DNA of 64,000 nt from Marisa cornuarietis (lineage: Eukaryota; Mollusca; Gastropoda; Architaenioglossa; Ampullariidae). The notes beneath the pieces are model-generated. The model saw nothing but the letters and a program-made list of their open reading frames with translations. It was not told where the DNA came from and did no database searches. Below are positions 24,196 to 51,396 of this stretch, piece by piece (the stretch's first letter is position 1; every line of letters begins with the position of its first letter). The position numbers were made by a program, and so were the translations under genes. Location of the stretch: assembly GCA_004794655.1 (NCBI GenBank), contig SMMW01000555.1:310001-374000 (forward strand), read 5' to 3'.

Positions 24196-25798
24196 TTGAT
24201 GTTAACAGTTTTGCGGTCGTAGGAACAAGACGCAGCAACTATTCAATTATCGTTGTCTTACAACATAACAGCTAGGGCACTGTAAGCGTGCTATATCTGA
24301 TCAAGTGCAAAGTTTAATTTCAATAAATACAAACTAAAACCATTCAGGAAGCAGACAAAATATTGGTACAGATTCATTGAAGAGTAATAGTAATAATTTC
24401 TCTCTAAGATCATAGAGAAAATAGTTCTGACAAGCTCTGGGCCTACTTACAAGAGCACCATCTTATCCCACAAGCTCAGTCGGCGTATAGACCTTTCCAC
24501 AGCACCGAGACCACTCTTATTAAAGTAACAACAGACATATTATCTGCTCTTGACAGTGGTGATGTCTCTCCATTAACACTACTGGACCTGTCTGCTGCAT
24601 TTGACACTATAGACCACTCTCTGCTTCTTCACAGACTCCACACTCTCTACGGGATTTGTGGACCTGTCCTCTCATGGTTCAACTCCTATCTCACTGATAG
24701 GACCCAGACTGTGTCAGTTGATGGTCAGACATCTCGCCCTGCTTCACTTTTCTGTGGTGTTCCCCAAGGCTCAGTACTTGGCCCAGTTCTGTTCATCCTG
24801 TATACTAAACCACTTTCATCATGCATCCGGTCTCACCAGGTTTCTCATCAATCCTATGCTGATGACACGCAGCTTTACTGTTCCACTCTGCTGGCTGAGT
24901 CTCACTCTGCTATTAGCTCTATAGAAGCTTGTATCAGCGATGTCAAGGGCTGGATGGTAAAAAACAAGCTTAAACTAAATGATGATAAAACGGAAGCCCT
25001 CTTGTGCCATAGAAGAAGACATCAACCTTCACTCGTCAGTCTGCCAAATCACATCAAGGGGGGCGACAGCAACATCACCTTCACGTCATCTGTTAGGAAT
25101 CTGGGGTTTACTGTCACTGAGGACATGACACTCGATAGACATGTAACAGCTGTCTGTCGGTCTGCCTATTATGAGCTCCGTAAGATCAGTGCTATCCGTC
25201 ACTTTCTCTCTACATGCGCTACCAACACTCTTGTCTGTGCGTTTGTTCTTTCTCGACTTGACTACTGCAACTCCTTGCTGGCAGGCTGCCCCGACTACCT
25301 CATTCAGAAACTCCAGAGAGTACAGAACTCTGCTGCGCGTCTGGTGCTTAGAGCAAGGAAACGGGACCATGTCACTCCTCTCCTTCGTTTTCTACACTGG
25401 CTACCCATCCGTTCTCGCATTCAGTACAAACTGTCTGTGCTGTGTTTTAATTTCTTTGCTGGCTCCTGTCCTGACTATTTCTCTGAACTTCTCATCCCTT
25501 ACTCTCCGTCCAGACAACTACGCTCTTCGTCTGACGACCGTATCCTAACTGTTCCTGTCACCAGAACAACAACATATGGTCACAGGACTTTTGGCTACTG
25601 TGCTGCAAAACAATGGAACTCTCTTCCTTTCCACATCCGCCACCTTCCTACAACTGAATCTTTCAAATCTGCACTGAAAACGCACCTCTTCCTTAAGCAT
25701 TACTCCTAACACAGTCCACACAATGCTCGTCCTTCTTAACCCCGCCCCCTTCCCTCTTGCTACTTTACCCATCTTTCTCGCAGAATCACTATATTTTT

Positions 25799-25838
25799 CT
25801 TGGTCTTGGTCTTGGTCTTGACCAAGACCAAGACCAAG
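25799..25838. repeat. Snap-back repeat at the 5' end of the RTE element
   Basis: Tandem CTTGGT units (left arm 25799-25817) are followed after TT by their reverse complement (25820-25838), giving 19-bp perfect arms at the exact 5' boundary of the inserted element. Confidence 0.9.
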
Positions 25839-28802
25839 ACTGAAACCAAAACAGAAATCAAACTAAGAGAAGGAACAACCATTGGCACGTGGAACGTACG
25901 CACGTTATACCAGTGCGGAAAAGTGCACCAACTCACACACGAGCTGAAACGGTACCAGTGGGACATTGTGGGACTGGCGGAGGTCAGATGGACAGGATTT
26001 GGGGAAACAGTGACGGAAGACGGCCACAGACTGTGGTACAGTGGGGAGGACACCAGGCATGAGTACGGCGTGGGCTTCCTTGTGCACAGGAAGGTGGCCG
26101 CGGCCGTCATCAGCTGTACACCCGTATCCAGCCGGCTGATCTCCATTCGTGTCTCAGCCAAGCCTCATAATGTCACCATTGTCCAAGTATACGCTCCAAC
26201 TTCCACACATGGAGACGACGAAGTGGAAGAATTCTACCAACAACTGGACAAGATTGTGAAGGCAGTTCCAAAAAAAGGACATCCTGGTTGTGCTCGGAGA
26301 CTGGAACGCCAAGGTCGGACCAGACGCCTACCAGCAATGGGCAGGAACGGTGGGGAAATTTGGCCTTGGTGAAACCAACGACAGGGGCATCAGACTCCTA
26401 GAGTTCGCACAGAGCCAGAGACTCACCTTAGCCAACACCTTGTATCCCCACAAGAAATCAAGGACGGCCACCTGGCACTCACCAGACGGACTGGTCCATA
26501 ATCAGATCGACTACATCCTACTGCCGAGACGCTTCAAATCCAGCATCAACAGGGCCAAGACAAGGACGTACCCAGGCGCTGACATAGGCAGCGACCATGA
26601 CCTTGTTCTAACAAACCTGAAGCTGAGGCTGAAAGCGAAGCGACTCTCAAACACTCCCCGAATTCGCTTTGATTTGGAGAAGCTGCAAGACCCAAAGGTT
26701 GCAGAAGTCTTCAAGGCCACGGTTGGGGGAAAATTTGGCGCACTGAACCTGGTGGACTGTGATGTAGACACCCTCTCTGGAAACATCAAAGAGGTGCTAC
26801 TGTCGACAGCCCAAGAGGTTCTAGGGCGACATAGAAACAAGAAACAGCCATGGGTCACGAACGACATACTAGACCTCTGTGACCAAAGGAGGGCCTTGAA
26901 GAGAGAAAAGAAAAGCAAACCAGAAGCAGCAACCAAATACAAAGAAGTGAATTGTGCCATTAAGAAAGGGATGAAGGCAGCTAGAGAGAGCTGGATCGAG
27001 AAGCAGTGCCAGGACATAGAGGTTGGAATGGCACGAGGTGACAGCAAAAGGCCTACCAACTTCTAAAGACCCTCACTAAGACAGACCAGCAAAAGATCTC
27101 AGTCATCGAAGACAGCAATGGTCACCTTCTCACAGAAGGCAATGCTGTACTCAACCGATGGACAGAATACTGCAAGGACCTGTACAATTACCAGCTGAAG
27201 ACCGACGCCAACATTCTCCAAAACAACCAGACTAGAGACAGTGAACCTGCAGACATACCAGTCCTACGGGAAGAGGTCGAAAGAGCTGTACATAGTCTGA
27301 AGGGAGGAAAGTCACCAGGCGTTGATAATGTACCAGCTGAGCTGCTCAAGCAGGGTGGGGAAGCAACTACAAAAGCCCTAACTGTTCTGTGCCAAAGAGT
27401 CTGGGAGTGCAAGGAATGGCCCAGAGAATGGACGCAGTCACTAATCATTCCCCTCCCAAAGAAAGGAAACAGCAAACAGTGTCAGAACTACAGAACAATA
27501 AGCCTTATCAGTCACCCAAGCAAAGTCATGCTGAAGGTCATACAGAACCGCATCAGAACCACCGCAGAAGAGCTGCTAGCAGAAGAACAGGCTGGCTTCA
27601 GACCACGTAGAAGCACAGTTGAGCAGATCTTCAACTGTCGTCTTCTTATAGAAAAGCATCTGCAGCATCAGCGGGACCTTTACCACAACTTCATTGACTT
27701 TAAGAAGGCATTTGACAGAGTCTGGCACGAGGGGCTATGGCATGTGATGCGGAAATTCAACATTGAAGAAGGGCTTGTCCAAGTCGTTGAAGCGTTGTAT
27801 AACAGCTCAACGAGTACAGTTTTGCTTAACAACCAAATAGGAGCTTACTTTCGTACCACAGTAGGGGTACGTCAAGGATGTCCCCTATCACCCGTGTTGT
27901 TTAATATATTCTTGGAGAACATCATGCTTGAAGCTCTTCATGACCACCATACCTCCATTTCAATCGGTGGAAGACCAATCTGCAACCTACGCTTTGCAGA
28001 TGATATAGATCTATTAGCAGGTACAAACAAGGAACTGCAAGACCTCACCAACAGACTGACAGACAGCTCAAACGCATATGGAATGGAGACAAGCACAGAA
28101 AAGAGCAAAGTTATGATCAATGGCAACGGCAAAGCAGAGATCTATATGAACGGGGTACAGCTCGAAGAGGTAAGCAGCTTCAAGTACTTGGGAGCCACTC
28201 TCTCCAAGGACGGCAGCTCCACGCAAGATATCCGCATCAGGATCGCAACAGCAACAGCAGCAATGGCTAGGCTAGATAGGATCTGGCATAGCCACAAGAT
28301 AAGGTTCACTACCAAGTACAGGCTATACAAATCCCTGGTAGTGCCGATCCTGCTCTACGGATGCGACACGTGGACTCTACTCGCCGAAACAGAAAGGAGA
28401 ATCCAGGCATTCGAGCACAAGTGTCTGAGGAGGCTGCTCCGGATCTCATACAAAGAACACAAAACCAACGACTTTGTAAGAAACAAGATTGCCACACTGG
28501 TAGGACACCAGGAACCTCTACTATCAACAGTCAAGCGACGTAAGCTGGTCTTCTTTGGCCATGTAACCCGGCACGACACCTTGTCGAAGACTATCCTTCA
28601 AGGCACCTTGGAGGGTAGCCGACGCCGCGGTGGTCAGAGAAAGAACTGGCTTACGAACGTCAAAGACTGGACTGGTCGTCCTGTACAGGACCTGCTGACT
28701 ATTGCCCAAAACAGGCAAGAGTGGCGGGCCCTATCAGCTGCCGCGTCTATCCATGTGCTCCCTCCAACGCCAGGTGCCAGGCAAGGGACGACTGACTGAC
28801 TG
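25801..28802 (+). mobile_element. RTE-type LINE, nearly full length (3002 bp)
   Basis: Encodes an APE-type endonuclease (GTTIGTWNVRTLYQCGKV, then GLAEVRWTGFGETV, then a second-frame block VLGDWNAKVGPDA) and a reverse transcriptase (SPGVDNVPAELLKQGG, DFKKAFDRVWH, GVRQGCPLSPVLFNIF, LRFADDIDLLA with FADD, FKYLGATLSKDGS). Two single-base frameshifts break the protein, one in an A-run near 26271 and one near 27055, so it is probably dead but young. It is flanked by a 10-bp duplication ATATTTTTCT at 25791-25800 and 28803-28812. The 5' end folds back on itself (25799-25838) and the 3' end is a short ACTG repeat. Confidence 0.92.
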
Positions 28803-28998
28803 ATATTTTTCTGTTCCTGTTACTTGATGCCTTTTGTTTTCTGTTTCGTCAGTACTGTCGTTTTCTTTCGTCCCTTTGTTCTGTGTCTACTTAGTCCACG
28901 TCTCTTCCTCGTTTTAAGCGCTAAGAGCATGCTCTCTATGAGTGTGAATATGCGCTATAAAAATCTTCACTATTATTATTATTATTATTATTATTTAA

Positions 28999-29707
28999 TA
29001 GTCGGCAGTCATAATACAAAAATGGCATACCGATAGGCGAAGCTACGCAGATAATCTAATGGTAATCCGCAATTCTATATACTGGCACTAATTTTAATAG
29101 ATAAAAAAAATAGTAAATTATCCCTATCATTCGGTCTGTTAAAGGCAGTTCATTAACGGCCCACTCCACATTTCCCTCTGTTCAATGGAATCCTACCCAA
29201 CACCTCGATCGCTCCTCTCTGTTCAAGGGGGTCGCACGTCCATCACCCTATACATTTATTAAGTCTATGTCGATTGCACCGTTGCGCGATCAATTAAATG
29301 AATGTAAAGTGAAAAGCTAGCTCGAGCCAGAGAATCGTCTGAATGTATTGTAAGACTGAAAATAAATCAGAAAAATTCATGTATTACAAACTGTGTTGGC
29401 ATGTGTGCTTGCTTGTGGAAGATATTGTGCAGTTGAATTATATTTGTGTCACCCGATCACACACACACACATTCCCCACAGCAAAGTTTAGCTCATTTAA
29501 ATTAATGGATGGTAGGCACACCGTCTACGTTGTATACTGTATGCTTACTTTGAGCATGTTTGATGTGTTATCTTAGTACTGTTGTGTTTACTAATATTAA
29601 AAAGCTATAAATAAAAAAATACATATTTCCCATACGCCAAGGTTCTTAAAGTACCTTTTGAGGTGATCGATCTTTAATGAAAGAGTTATGTGTTGATGTT
29701 CATGCCA
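28999..29707. other. Intergenic, no gene seen
   Basis: AT-rich sequence between the LINE and the hAT element. It holds a short CA run near 29460 but no coding signal that I can support. Confidence 0.5.
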
Positions 29708-30323
29708 TCACCTGCAAAGCCGGCGCTAGGGGGGGAAACGAGCAGGGCGACCGCCCAAGGCCCCGCGCTAGCAAGTGCACCCTCGGGATGAGACAGTCCG
29801 TAATTTTCTTGAAATTAAAACAAAACACATTTCCTTACAAAAGGGTTTCTTAGAAAATTCAGGTGACTGTATCCATTTATTAACAAGATTAGCTCGTCAA
29901 ACCGTGCTGCACTTGCCTGAACCGATCATTGTCACGAATAAATCAACAGCACAACAAAACACTTTGCATTATTCTCAACTCTTTCCATACCATCCTTTCA
30001 ACAGCCTTTAATTAAACTGTCAGCCATCTCAGGAGACACACGCCGATCGCTCGCCTTTCGCACTCCCCCCCCCCCTCCTTCTCCATTTCCCGTCACTTTC
30101 TCAGTAAAAAACACAGCAGGTTTGTGACAATAACCTTCGCTGGCTTGTACCATGTTCTCTTTCTTAGCATCAAGTTACGAAAAATAACTGTAATTGGCGA
30201 GTTTTCTTCGGTCGTGAGTGCTTCCTCTCATTATCTATCCTCGTGGTTCGCATCACCACCTCCCGACCTCCAGTTTCGTGAGCGATTATTTTAGTGTGAA
30301 TGCTGTGTGTTAGCTGATTCACA

Positions 30324-30821
30324 TTGTGTGGCGTTTTTGTTGTTTTGCCGTTGATATTAATATTATTCAATCGGATATGGGTAGAGACAAAGACAGAAAA
30401 TAATTATGATTCCGGCGCAAAGAAAGCAAAAAAGAGGAAAGAGCGAGACGAATTTGGAAGAAGTCAAAGAGGGTCTTTCGAAAAATTCCTAGTGATTAGG
30501 CATTCCTCAGCTTCATCAAATGATCTCCGGGAGGAAACCAAAAACGTGCCGACACAAATTAAACTGGAGAAGAATCTAAATGAGCAACCCGATGATCCAC
30601 TTTCGTTTATTACGTCCAGTGATTCGGATAATCAAAATATTGAGCGACAGAAAACGTTTTCTGCCAAAGATGGTGAAGACATCGAACATGACGTCAACAA
30701 AAGCAAGAACAAATGTTCAGTGACTAGTGAAGTGTTTCAGAGTAGTTCAGACTCTGAACAGGATACTGATGACCACGAGGCAGGCGGTAGCGGTAGTTCT
30801 TGTTCTGCACTGGACACATAA
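30324..30821 (+). pseudogene. hAT transposase N-terminal remnant
   Basis: A 165-codon frame with a lysine/arginine block (KKAKKRKERDEFGRSQRGSFEKFL) followed by a long serine- and acid-rich tail. This resembles the disordered leader of ZMYM/TTF-type hAT transposases, where a KRK..RGSLDKFF-like box precedes the zinc finger. No zinc finger, catalytic core or dimerisation domain follows, so it cannot encode a working transposase. The true start codon is uncertain because the first 20 residues are hydrophobic and atypical. Confidence 0.5.
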
Positions 30822-30856
30822 TACGAGTAGTATAGTGTATTATGTGTCCAGTGCAG
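30805..30856. repeat. Perfect 20-bp hairpin inside the hAT element
   Basis: CTGCACTGGACACATAATAC (30805-30824) and its exact reverse complement (30837-30856) surround a 12-bp loop. The left arm overlaps the last codons of the transposase remnant and its stop. Confidence 0.95.
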
Positions 30857-31485
30857 TGTGGAAACAATGGACATAACTTACGTGTCTGGTGCGGAAGTGA
30901 ATAATCTATTTTGACTATCTCCATAGTATATAGATGGCATAGTAGAGACACCTTAACACGAAAGGTGCATTGCACTTCTCTGCTGTTTGCTTGACTCGAC
31001 TTCGTCTCGTCAGGCAAACGCCGCCTCGGAATGTAATGCGCCTCTCGTGCCGTGGTATGTATACTATTGTTATAAATCTGATATGGCTATTCATTATTTG
31101 GAAGACATCCAGCACTTTTTATTGCCCTGCTACGTATGTTGTGCCGGCTTCCAAAGGCCCCGCAATTCTATTTGCCCAAGGCCCCCCACCCCCCGGACGC
31201 CGGCTCTGTCACCTGCAACTGCTGCCTAAGAAAGATCAGCACAGAATGTATGTTGCTGATGCAAACATCGCGAGGAATATAAGAGACAACATTGGCTAAT
31301 TGTTAGACATAAGTCTCAATTAAACTCTTTTATTGTTAGATCACCCAAACAACTGGATTTATGAGCTTCCCACACCACGTCAAAACAATTGATGGAGTCT
31401 CCAAGTTTGTTGCAATATCTTTAAAAAAAAAACTCTTTTAAAAGACAACCTTGTGGATGTGTAAAGACCCAAGTATTCAAAGGAA

Positions 31486-31790
31486 TTAACAGCCTCGGGG
31501 TATTGTTCGGCGGAGAATATATGGTTGAATAGATCTAAAGGGGTCAATTACTCCTGCAGAATATTTATAGACCTCTGGTATCAGGCCGTCAAACCAGCAA
31601 AGGTGTTTTAAAGATTCAATAGCCTCGTCGTACGTTATGTCTTTATCGAGTTCATCACCTTCATTGCTACAGATAGGTAAAAAGTCTGCCTCCCATTCAG
31701 CATCTGATAAATTTGACCCAAATATTGTGCGATAATGCTCAAGCCACTGCACATTAAAAATTGTTGTTTGCTCTTTTCTTTGTCCCTTGC
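31486..31790 (-). mobile_element. LINE fragment (pre-RT region)
   Basis: The minus-strand frame reads EAIESLKHLCWFDGLIPEVY, the degenerate form of the common 'I..LK..KA.G.DGIP.E..K' block that precedes LINE reverse transcriptases. It is short and isolated. Confidence 0.5.
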
Positions 31791-32346
31791 TTAATTTTCT
31801 TCTAAAATATTTGTGAATCTTTCAGGCTGTTATCAATGTCTTCGGTCGTGGATTTTAGCTCTGTACGTATTAGTTTTAATCAGCGTCTTATAATAATAAT
31901 GCGAACTTATAATGCGCAGAATCACGAATAAGATAGATCGCACTCTCTGCGCAGTACAATTTGATAGAAAGAAACATAACAACCAATAGACAGGAAGGTA
32001 CACATAGGGACACTGAAAAACATAAAGATGAGTTACAAGTCAGGAATAGTACTTTGTAAAAAGATACGTTTTAAGAGAGCGTATGAATGCAGCCTTGGAG
32101 GCTGAGTGGCGGTCTTCAGTACACTTTGATTTCTTAAAGAATCTTTCCTCACATCTAACATGGTAAATATTGAGATCTCACGCATTGTCATCTTTATCCA
32201 GACCATACAGGATTTCTTAGACAGGGACGTTTCAGTACTATGCAAAAGGCGATATGCACACTTTGATAAAAACAAAAATCAGTGTAAATATAAGACGTAC
32301 GTTACCATACCGAATTGTGAAATACTTTCTCAAGGATATTAGATAG

Positions 32347-32661
32347 AAATAATAATAATAATAATAATAATAGTGAAGATTTTTATAGCGCATATTCACA
32401 CTCATAGAGAGCATGCTCTTAGCGCTTAAAACGAGGAAGAGACGTGGACTAAGTAGACACAGAACAAAGAGACGAAAGAAAACGACAGTACTGACGAAAC
32501 AGAAAACAAAAGGCATCAAGTAACAGGAACAGAAAAATATAGTGATTCTGCGAGAAAGATGGGTAAAGTAGCAAGAGGGAAGGGGGCGGGGTTAAGAAGG
32601 ACGAGCTTTCTGTGGACTGTGTTAGGAGAAATGCTCAAGGAAGAGGTGCGTTTTCAGTGGC
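32347..32661 (-). mobile_element. 3' end copy of the CR1/L2-like LINE (uninterrupted)
   Basis: In the reverse orientation it starts at CTGAAAACGCACCTCTTCCT (the end of the LINE ORF), runs through the same 3' UTR as 25673-25800 plus 28803-28998, and ends in (ATT)n. The string AGAAAAATAT at 32531-32540 is the unoccupied version of the site where the RTE element sits in the other copy. Confidence 0.93.
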
Positions 32662-32865
32662 TAAGCTTTATAATCAATTTTATAATTAAATGGCTAAGCT
32701 TTATAATTTCTAGCATGGATCAAGTAGCACTTCCAGTCTATTTAGCTTAAATACTTATAAAATATAAGTTGCAGTTTGAACAAAGATTTTCTCATTGTAT
32801 ATGATGTGTGTCCTTAGCAAAATGACCCGGCTTTACATACGACCAGCAGAAGGGTTATGACCGTC

Positions 32866-32881
32866 ATTTGCATATCACGTG
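32866..32881. promoter_or_regulatory. Octamer plus E-box upstream of ETFA
   Basis: ATTTGCAT (32866-32873) and the palindromic E-box CACGTG (32876-32881) lie side by side about 240 bp before the ETFA start codon. Such motifs are common in core promoters; use here is inferred from position only. Confidence 0.3.
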
Positions 32882-33121
32882 ATACGCAACATGCAACAAA
32901 GAAAGAAACATAGAACCTCCCCTCTTGGCGCTCAGTCAGTTACTTGATTTTCCTGGTTTTGTTTGCAACTGTTCAATCAAATGTTCTTTTTTATGTTCCT
33001 TACATGAAATATAAATGTAAGATAGTGTGTTACCTTACAAGTGGTCGCGCCAGTGGATAGCCAAGCTGGAGGAAAAAAGGTCGTTTGGTGTTAGCCAAGA
33101 CGTTGATCACAATCGTCGAAT

Positions 33122-49226
<16,105 letters not shown>

Positions 49227-49406
49227 AATTAGCTTAAAATCTTTTGAGCAAAATCTTCATAAAAGCAGATCCAGCTTTAATGGATTAACAACACCAAATT
49301 ATCATCATGTGAAATGGATGCCTCTGAGAACCATTTTGTTGACATAGTTGGTCATTTATTTTTGAGCAATGTTAATTATAAAATGCACTTTGGTGCAAAA
49401 TTCAGT

Positions 49407-49412
49407 AATAAA
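49407..49412 (+). terminator. ETFA polyadenylation signal (AATAAA)
   Basis: Canonical hexamer 181 bp after the ETFA stop codon. Confidence 0.65.
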
Positions 49413-49429
49413 AAAGCATATTCATCTTT

Positions 49430-51396
49430 TATGGTTGTGAAGTCCCAGTTATTTAACAGCTGTCAGCATAATTCCTACTGATTTTATGCACTTTCATCTG
49501 CACTGAATTCCAAAACACTCTTGAAAGTAAAAAACGTGTGTTTGTTTAAAAACTTCATTGTCCTCTTTTGTGAGAAAAATGTTAGAGAGGAAAATAAAAA
49601 GCTCTTATTGATGTGATGGCTAAATGCATGATTCTGTTTTTCTTATCCCTTTTCAGTAAGTTGAAAAGATGTTGAAGTTCCCCAAAGCTGCATTCAGTTG
49701 GATACTGCATGGATTATTTTTAGCAACAGCACTGATCAGCATACAGCCCTCAATAGCAGCTATATAATGGTGCTTTCTGTATGGAGTGTATGTGTTGCTG
49801 GATCCACACTTGCAATCACTTACACACTTACAAGCACTCGTTCAGCCAGGTGGGTGACGGCCAATCAAAATGCAGAAAGTGAAACCAAAGACGGAATAGA
49901 TGACACAAAGACAAAATTATAATCATAAGAAAGAGCAAGCACCGCTGTCATAAGATACCTAGCAGTAGAGCTGTAGCCTTGGTGTCGCACATCTGTCTAG
50001 TACACCATAGGTTGGTTGATTTGTTTAGTAGGAAATTGCTTCCACTTTGAGGTGATTACGCACTATGAGGGGAGGGGGACCCGAGTACCCGGAGAAAACC
50101 CCAGACGCCCAGCCCTGTGGACACGGATAGGACGAACGCGCGGTTAAATGGACTCGCATATGCTGGAAACGGGTAGCAGTTAGGAGCTTTTACGTCGTGA
50201 ACACAGCGGTTGTCGTATTGCGGTGCTGGCCCGTCGGGAGAGACGGGACCGGCTAAAGGATTCCTCGCTGCTGTCATCTCCCCAGGAGACTGGTCAGAGG
50301 CTGATAACCGCAGGTGACACAATAATGTTCCACTTTATAGCAGCCAAGCCAAACGCAGATAGTGACTAGGAAGCCTTTGTGGCGCCTCTTTTTCCCTGTT
50401 GCGTTGCAGGGGGGAGAAGGTGCATGGGTGCAATGGACAGTAGAAAGAATGACTACATGTCCATCATGTACTAGCTGGGTAGTGATTTGTCGTAGTTAGG
50501 TAAGAATGGTTTAGAGTTAGGTCCTGGTATCCTTGGCCAACTGCAAGCAACGAGGATTCGGTAGGTGTGAATTTAACATCATGACCATCGAAAAACAGGC
50601 GGTCTGCCACCAGACTCGTGAGGGGTGTGCGTCGTAAGGCTGATCAGTCTGGTTGACATCAGATCCTCTGCTACGTATTTATTGTATGAAATATGTCTGT
50701 GTAAGTGTTTTATGTCATAGGTAGAATAATATTACTAGATAACATGCACGCCCACGCGAACAGCAACAAACAAATATGACTACTTTCACATCATGTAAAC
50801 TTTATTTCTCTATTCTTTCTTTAGTCAGTCTGATACCACTGCTCAGTCATGATAATATGTGCGCTATACTCTGTTTTAACTCTTGTCTAAACTGAAATTT
50901 CAAAGTAAAACTTCCAGAAAACGATGAAATGTACAAAAGCCGAAAACCTTTTCTTCTGCTCATATCTCATAGGTTGATAGCTGAATGACAAAGCTGGAGA
51001 GAATGGAGCTGCCCCACCCCCTACCCCAGATTACATCTAACATGCAGTAGTAGAAGTACACCATGTACATTGTGATCTAGCGCCTGGTAAAGGCAACCTG
51101 GGACAGGGACAACAAACAGAAAGTGCTGCAAGGGAAATGTAAGCGAAAATGGACTATCATGCACTCATTTCAGGTAAAAAGAGAAAGGATAAGTAAAGAA
51201 ACAGAAAGAACACATAGGTGTCGGTGTGCATTGATTAAAAAATTTAAAAAGGTATTTACAGGTAATAAGGAAATAATAAAGCACGCACGAAAGAAGTCTG
51301 CGCTGTCGAGCGGTAGCTGAATGAGGAAGCATGTCGTGACTATCTTGCAACTTTAACGACAGTCGTTAATTAGAGCTTTTCCTTTCTTTTGGGTTT
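49430..51396. other. Intergenic region between convergent ETFA and laccase
   Basis: No gene seen. 50050-50460 is a patch richer in GC than its surroundings (CCCGAGTACCCGGAGAAAACC and following) that looks like an old repeat, but I cannot classify it. The 3' UTR of the laccase gene lies at the right end; a minus-strand AATAAA candidate is at 50801-50806. Confidence 0.4.
50801..50806 (-). terminator. Possible laccase polyadenylation signal
   Basis: TTTATT on the plus strand (AATAAA on the minus strand) about 590 bp beyond the laccase stop. It is the closest canonical hexamer I noticed; use is uncertain. Confidence 0.25.

Larger units (their letters stand above)
24408..28998 (+). mobile_element. 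CR1/L2-like LINE, 5' truncated, interrupted by an RTE element
   Basis: The element starts inside the reverse transcriptase (LDLSAAFDTIDHSLL around 24580, after one frame break). It then has a long open frame (24711-25709) with palm blocks FCGVPQGSVLGPVLFILYT and SYADDTQLY (catalytic YADD present), thumb blocks and the C-terminus RTTTYGHRTFGYCAAKQWNS. Its 3' UTR is split at 25800 by the RTE element and resumes at 28803, ending GCGCTATAAAAATCTTCACT followed by (ATT)n at about 28972-28996. A second, unsplit 3' copy lies at 32347-32661 in the opposite orientation. Confidence 0.88.
29716..31208. mobile_element. hAT DNA transposon, non-autonomous (about 1.49 kb)
   Basis: The left end (AAAGCCGGCGCTAGGGGGG) and the right end (reverse complement starts CAGAGCCGGCGTCCGGGGGG) are imperfect inverted repeats of the CAGGGCCGGCG type, both continuing into GGCCTTGGGC/GCCCAAGGCC-like text. 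The flanks carry TCACCTGC at 29708-29715 and 31209-31216, the 8-bp duplication expected of hAT. Only a transposase-like N-terminal frame remains inside (30324-30821). Confidence 0.8.

Noticed and set aside
25171..25548. Second-frame and antisense ORFs over the LINE reverse transcriptase
   Set aside because: They are shadows of the 24711-25709 frame, which alone carries RT motifs.
50050..50460. tRNA- or rRNA-derived SINE
   Set aside because: GC-rich and repeat-like, but I found no convincing A/B box pair, tail or target duplication.
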